Part shown: positions 59,790 to 64,000 of the stretch, in pieces
How the letters are laid out: every line of letters begins with the position of its first letter
Numbering within the stretch: position 1 is the stretch's first letter
Source of the DNA: Patellaria atrata CBS 101060
Taxonomy: Eukaryota; Ascomycota; Dothideomycetes; Patellariales; Patellariaceae
Reading direction: 5' to 3'
Length of the DNA stretch: 64,000 nt
Assembly (NCBI GenBank): GCA_010093705.1
Contig: MU006114.1
Span: 124,001 to 188,000 of the forward strand
The notes under the pieces: model-generated
Databases searched by the model: none
Told to the model about the DNA's origin: nothing
Seen by the model: the letters and a program-made list of their open reading frames with translations, nothing else
Program-made: the position numbers and the translations under genes

Positions 59790-62054
59790 GTTTGATCCTC
59801 ACAGAATCCGGAAGTCTAGAGCCTCTTACTTCGATGTACCCAGATAAGAGTCTGGTTGCTACACAAGATATTCAAGATCAGTTACGAGAATATCAGGAGG
59901 ACGATGTTTTTAGCCCGAAATTTTTGTAATCCGTTCTCATATTTGCATTTGATGATACTCTTGACAACAGAGTTCTCCTTCTATTGTCGTCATTAGGTTT
60001 TAGAACTGTTTTCTTACTGCATCCAGCGCACAAAATTGCTAAAGGACCCTTTTTTTATTCCCACCACGGGATCTTTTGGGCTTGGAGGCTTATCCCGATA
60101 CTCAAGAAGCATTCGTGTTGAGTACCAGACCATCCCAACAGGATAGGAATATGCAAGTTTTCCTATTTCATGGCGTCGAACATTTCTCAACTGACTATAT
60201 TCAGTTACCAGCCGCTCAATACCGCAGCTTACGGAGCAACGACCTTAAGCATAGCAGTTCCTTCACGGCTGTACTTCATGCCAACTAAGGAGCTTCCATT
60301 AGCCGGTAAGAGAATTGCGGTGAAAGATGTCTTGCTCTTAACAGGTGTTGCGACAACTTGCGGAAATCGGGCTTATGCACGATTGTACAAAGCCTCGTCA
60401 GTTTCTTCTGCCGCCGTCCAGAAAGTACTTGGATTAGATGCCATTGTAATAGGTAAAACGAAAACTGCGGAGTTTGCTGGTAGCCAGGAGGTTATAGGTG
60501 ACTGGACCGATTATTCCTACGCTCTCAACCCTAGGGGTGATGGGTATATTGTGTCCACGGGTAGCAGTACCGGAAGCGCTTCATCTATCGCTTCTTACTC
60601 CTGGTTGGATGGAGCCCTTGGTACTGATGGTATTTTGAAATGACATCTGTTTGGGAAGATGTGCTAATACGACTCTAGCTGGGAGAAGTATAAGAGATCC
60701 GGCAGCAGCTCAGGCAATATTCGCCCTAAGGCCGACTCACGATGGATCTGTAGAAGGCAATACGCCTCCGTTGTGCCCGTAAGTCCTTCTAAAGCTTCTT
60801 TATGAAATATACTTACATCCCTACGGACAATTCCAAGGGTCCGGAGATTTTGAACGTAGTTCGCGGGCCATGTTACACTTTAGCAAATACTGGCTTGCTG
60901 TAGATCAACTAACAGACCAAGGGGTTCAACCATTAGACCTAAACGACTTTTATTGCCTAAGGAATACTTTTCTGATATTGCCTAAGGAATACTTTTCTGA
61001 TAGACTAGATGTTTAAAGAGAAGCTCACGAAATGCTTCTACGATTGTGCAAATGGCTCGGAACAGAGCCCATTTACTCATCAATAGGTTCCGAATGGAAG
61101 ATAACAAGGCCGGGGGGGACGTCTAAATCGTTCTACCACGAGTTTCGAATGGTTTGCGTGGAACTTGAAATATAAAATAATGAAGCACCAGTTCTAACTT
61201 ATCCCAGACCTTTATAAAAATTCTCGCAAGTGGTTATTTCGAAGACACCAATTCATTTAGGAACGATTACCAGGCACAATTCATCAGCGCTCCATATGTA
61301 TGCAAATCTACGCAATGGTTGTGGTAAGTGCTATTATTTCGCACCATATACTCGACTTGTAGAATCTTAGGGAATTCGGAGCAGCGGTTTCAGCAGAGCA
61401 AAGAAAAGCGGCTCTATCACAGGTGCAGATGCACAATACTTGGTTCAAGAAGCACGTTCTGATGGAAGATAAGTTACTATAATGATAGTGCCGGATTATA
61501 ACCTGGAATATCGCGATGAGTATTTGCCGTAAGTTTAACTAAATAAGATGATTACAAATATACTGATACTTTTTTAGTCCACTGGAACATCGAGGTTCCT
61601 TTGGGTTTCATCCAAATTTCCATGCAACATTTGCCGGGCTTCCAAGATACGACGTACCAGCTATATCAACGGTATAATCAACATCTCACTGTAGCGCCCC
61701 TGATAACGTGTCATAAACCACAGTGGGACAATGTCCTTATGAGTCAAGAACATCGAAACAAACAGAGTATTTTCCAGTCTCATTGCAAATTACAAGACCG
61801 TAGGGTAAGTTGCAGTATCCTTCCTATATCGAACTGTAAACCGCATCCCATATCCGTTTAGACTTATTTGCTTTCTACCTTCAGAGTAAGGCAGTATAAG
61901 GGATAGAGTGAACAGATATGCTACGTTTCGAAAATACTAACATACTACAGGACGAGATATCGGACTTCTAGAAATTATGGATTCATTTTTGAGGGAGAAT
62001 AATCTTCAAACATCAGTTCTGACAGGCCCGACGGCGTTTTCAGTGAACAATTAG
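59790..62054 (+). pseudogene. Decayed amidase-signature gene
   Basis: Consecutive pieces match the order of a fungal secreted-type amidase. They are DIQDQLREYQEDDVFSPKFL (59,870s), GKRIAVKDVLLLTG (60,304 on), GKTKTAEFAGSQEVIGDWTD, STGSSTGSASSIASYSWLDG, GTD joined over an intron (60,633-60,678) to AGRSIRDPAAAQAIFALRPT, WLGTEPIYSSIGSEWKITRP, EQRKAALSQVQMHNTWFKKH, GFHPNFHATFAGLPRYDVPA, QTEYFPVSLQITRP, and a last exon 61,951-62,054 ending TSVLTGPTAFSVNN. The Lys and both Ser of the Ser-cisSer-Lys triad are still readable. It is broken: a frame slip near 60,090, a lost splice fit near 60,780-60,830, an exact 25-bp tandem duplication (60,953-61,002), an in-frame TAA near 61,012 and further stops near 61,475. 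It is a non-functional relic of a host enzyme gene. Confidence 0.72.
60953..61002 (+). repeat. Exact 25-bp tandem duplication in the amidase relic
   Basis: ATTGCCTAAGGAATACTTTT plus CTGAT occurs twice back to back with no difference. The unit is not a multiple of three, so it shifts the frame. Perfect identity points to a recent event. Confidence 0.85.
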
Positions 62055-64000
62055 TGATCTTGAATGTATCAAACAAGCTTAGTTCTAAGTTGAGAGGGAA
62101 TATATCGTTCAAATACCCTTTCTCTGCTGCTCGATGCTTCACCGGAATCGAGCGCTTTGCGTAGAACAGGAAAGCAATGTTCCCGTCATTAGAAGTACCT
62201 GCACAGTTGTATCGGAAGCTGCTTATAGGTATACTGGAATGACGGGTTTGCCGCTGCATTAAGTTGATTTTTGCAGCGGTAATCTTTTAATCTCTCCGAT
62301 CAGGAACGAAGACGTACAGCAGTATTTCGAGTCACTAATTCAAAATCAGTGAATTTTCTGCATGGGAATTTCAGAGTTGGCTCTGATACGATTAGCTAAG
62401 CTCCGTGAACATCTTATACTGGTTCAAACTATGTAAGTATTTCCGCATAAATAAAACAAGTTTCAACAGTCCATAGATGACTTAGTGAGAAGTTGAAGTA
62501 CTGCTTCAACAATGTAAAGCTGATGGGAAGGCTTCCGCGCCAGCGGAGGGCAGGGAGGGAGATGTTCGTCGTTAACTCATCAAGAATACTCATGATGAGC
62601 CTGAGCATGTTCCCGTGAGGTCGAAAACAATTCCTAGGTACTAATAAATATCTTTTCATTTGTAAATGTATGAGTACTAACTTTCAGTGCTAGTGTCATG
62701 CTACCCCATATCATTGACTGCTATTGACAGGATTTTCTAGTAACCACGCAAGATTGATCCACTACGTCGACCAACCCATTAAAGCATTTACCATCCCATT
62801 CACTCTGAAAATGTATGCTTGGTGTCGGCCTATGTAAATCGGTACAGTGTCAATTTCCTTGTAAAGATTTTTTTATTAATCACACGGAAGATACAGTCTG
62901 CAAGAGTAGGATCTATAGTAACGTCGTTTTCATCGGTTTTGTAGGGCTCCTATTAGCAATTGCACAGATGTTTCTACCAGCTCTCCAGGTATACTATACC
63001 GCCCGCCAATAGTTAGACAATTTGATTGTCTTTCAAATACACGTATCTGCATGATGATTGATTATTATAGGAGCATGACCATAGGATCTCATAAGTAGCG
63101 TTCCTAATGGCAGATAAAGGAAAGGATCTTTTCTCTTGCAGTAAAGAGGCCATCTATTCTTTCTACTCACTCGGTGTCTAAATGAACAATATCATCTCCT
63201 TTATCTAGGCTGGTAACCATCTACCACTGCACGCTTGTTGAACTGTTACGGACATGCTCTTGAGTCCGAGTATCAAAATGGTTCGATCGTCGATACGGTC
63301 AACTCCTATGTACGCTTAGGAGCACTCCGTACGTCATGGGGTCCTCTATAGAGTAGAGTCGGAAAAGCTTTGGAGAGTAGGTGTACAGCACGTTAATCAA
63401 CACCGATATGCTCCTTTTATGATTGAGAGTTGCCAGAATATTCTCTTCTATTCCATATGGAAAGACCGGAGACACTTTCAGGAGTCGCCGTAAATTACCA
63501 AATCTGTATATTTTGAAGCTTCCGCTCCTCTTCAGTATACCTCGTGCATTTTTATCTTTGCCGTTCTGGGGAGACGGAGATAACTTCGGGGGCGAGACGC
63601 AAAGAGTGGGATGAACGCCATCATCGGAAAAGGGATACTGATCAAGGCCCACAATTAAGTAGGGCTGAAGGTAGATATAAGTACTTGTGGGACCGGCATT
63701 TTCAGATGCGTTTGGTGATGAGGCATATATCAGGGGGAATGATCCGAGCGAAATGGGGAATATTAAACCACAACAGATACAAATCTGCAAGGCGGAAGGA
63801 AAAGCTAAAATGAATGATAACCTCTGATAGAAGGTGCAAGATCATTTCTCAGGTTCTACCTAGGCTGCAACATAGTAATCAAGTTTGCTCTTCTGGATTC
63901 ATAAAGCTCCAGAAAACCAGCTAATTCACTTGATTGAACCCACGCCATTCCCACCTTGTACCCCATTTACCTTTTCCAGGACTATGGGCTGTTCCACCCA
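62055..64000. other. AT-rich end of window without supported gene
   Basis: The longest frame is a 163-codon minus-strand one (63,299-63,790). It has no recognisable domain and an opposing plus-strand frame of 89 codons overlaps it. A 65-codon plus frame (62,815-63,012) ends in one hydrophobic segment. Neither has splice or promoter support. Confidence 0.45.

Noticed and set aside
63299-63790. 163-codon minus-strand frame near the window end
   Set aside because: No domain, splice partner or promoter, and an opposing frame overlaps it. It could be chance in AT-rich DNA.

Overview
This window looks like nuclear DNA of a filamentous ascomycete (Pezizomycotina). Genes carry many short GT-AG introns of about 46-116 bp with CTAAC/CTGAC-type branch sites. 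The recognised proteins have fungal architectures: Ssr4, a Tps2 with a TPS-like front half, the long NAD-glutamate dehydrogenase, a hybrid histidine kinase, Vid27 and Vps62. A Leotiomycete is my guess, not something shown here.

Layout. 0-11 kb, all plus: the 3' part of PPM1, then ssr4, a secreted tyrosinase, a block of four diverged tandem repeats, and UTP18. 11.9-17.5 kb: TPS2 (minus) and a mitochondrial-type non-canonical poly(A) polymerase (plus). 19.7-27.5 kb, plus: a GPI-anchored wall protein with a clear CCAAT/TATA promoter, the NAD-glutamate dehydrogenase GDH2, and a small Lys/Ala-rich basic protein. 29.4-36.6 kb: VPS62 (minus), a TFIIIC triple-barrel subunit (plus) and a nine-exon amino-acid/choline-type permease (minus). 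A gene-poor 4.4 kb follows. 41-52.2 kb, all minus: VID27, a hybrid histidine kinase with a newly proposed 5' exon, a small two-exon gene remnant against a compound minisatellite, a small nuclear-type protein, and a patatin-like protein whose nucleophile serine is glycine. 53.9-58.1 kb: a MOSC protein (plus) and two unrecognised proteins (minus). 59.8-62.1 kb: a decayed amidase gene. The last 2 kb show no gene I can support.

The genes form no obvious pathway or secondary-metabolite cluster. Most are housekeeping genes (rRNA processing, chromatin, Pol III transcription, trehalose, glutamate catabolism, vacuolar sorting) with a few secreted or signalling proteins between them. I found no intact mobile element, CRISPR array, rRNA or confident tRNA.

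The most interesting points are the four-copy repeat at 8.1-8.9 kb, the 33-bp minisatellite next to a broken small gene at 47.4-48.1 kb, the likely patatin pseudoenzyme, the amidase relic with an exact 25-bp duplication, and several introns (one silent in frame) that an ORF-only reading would translate.
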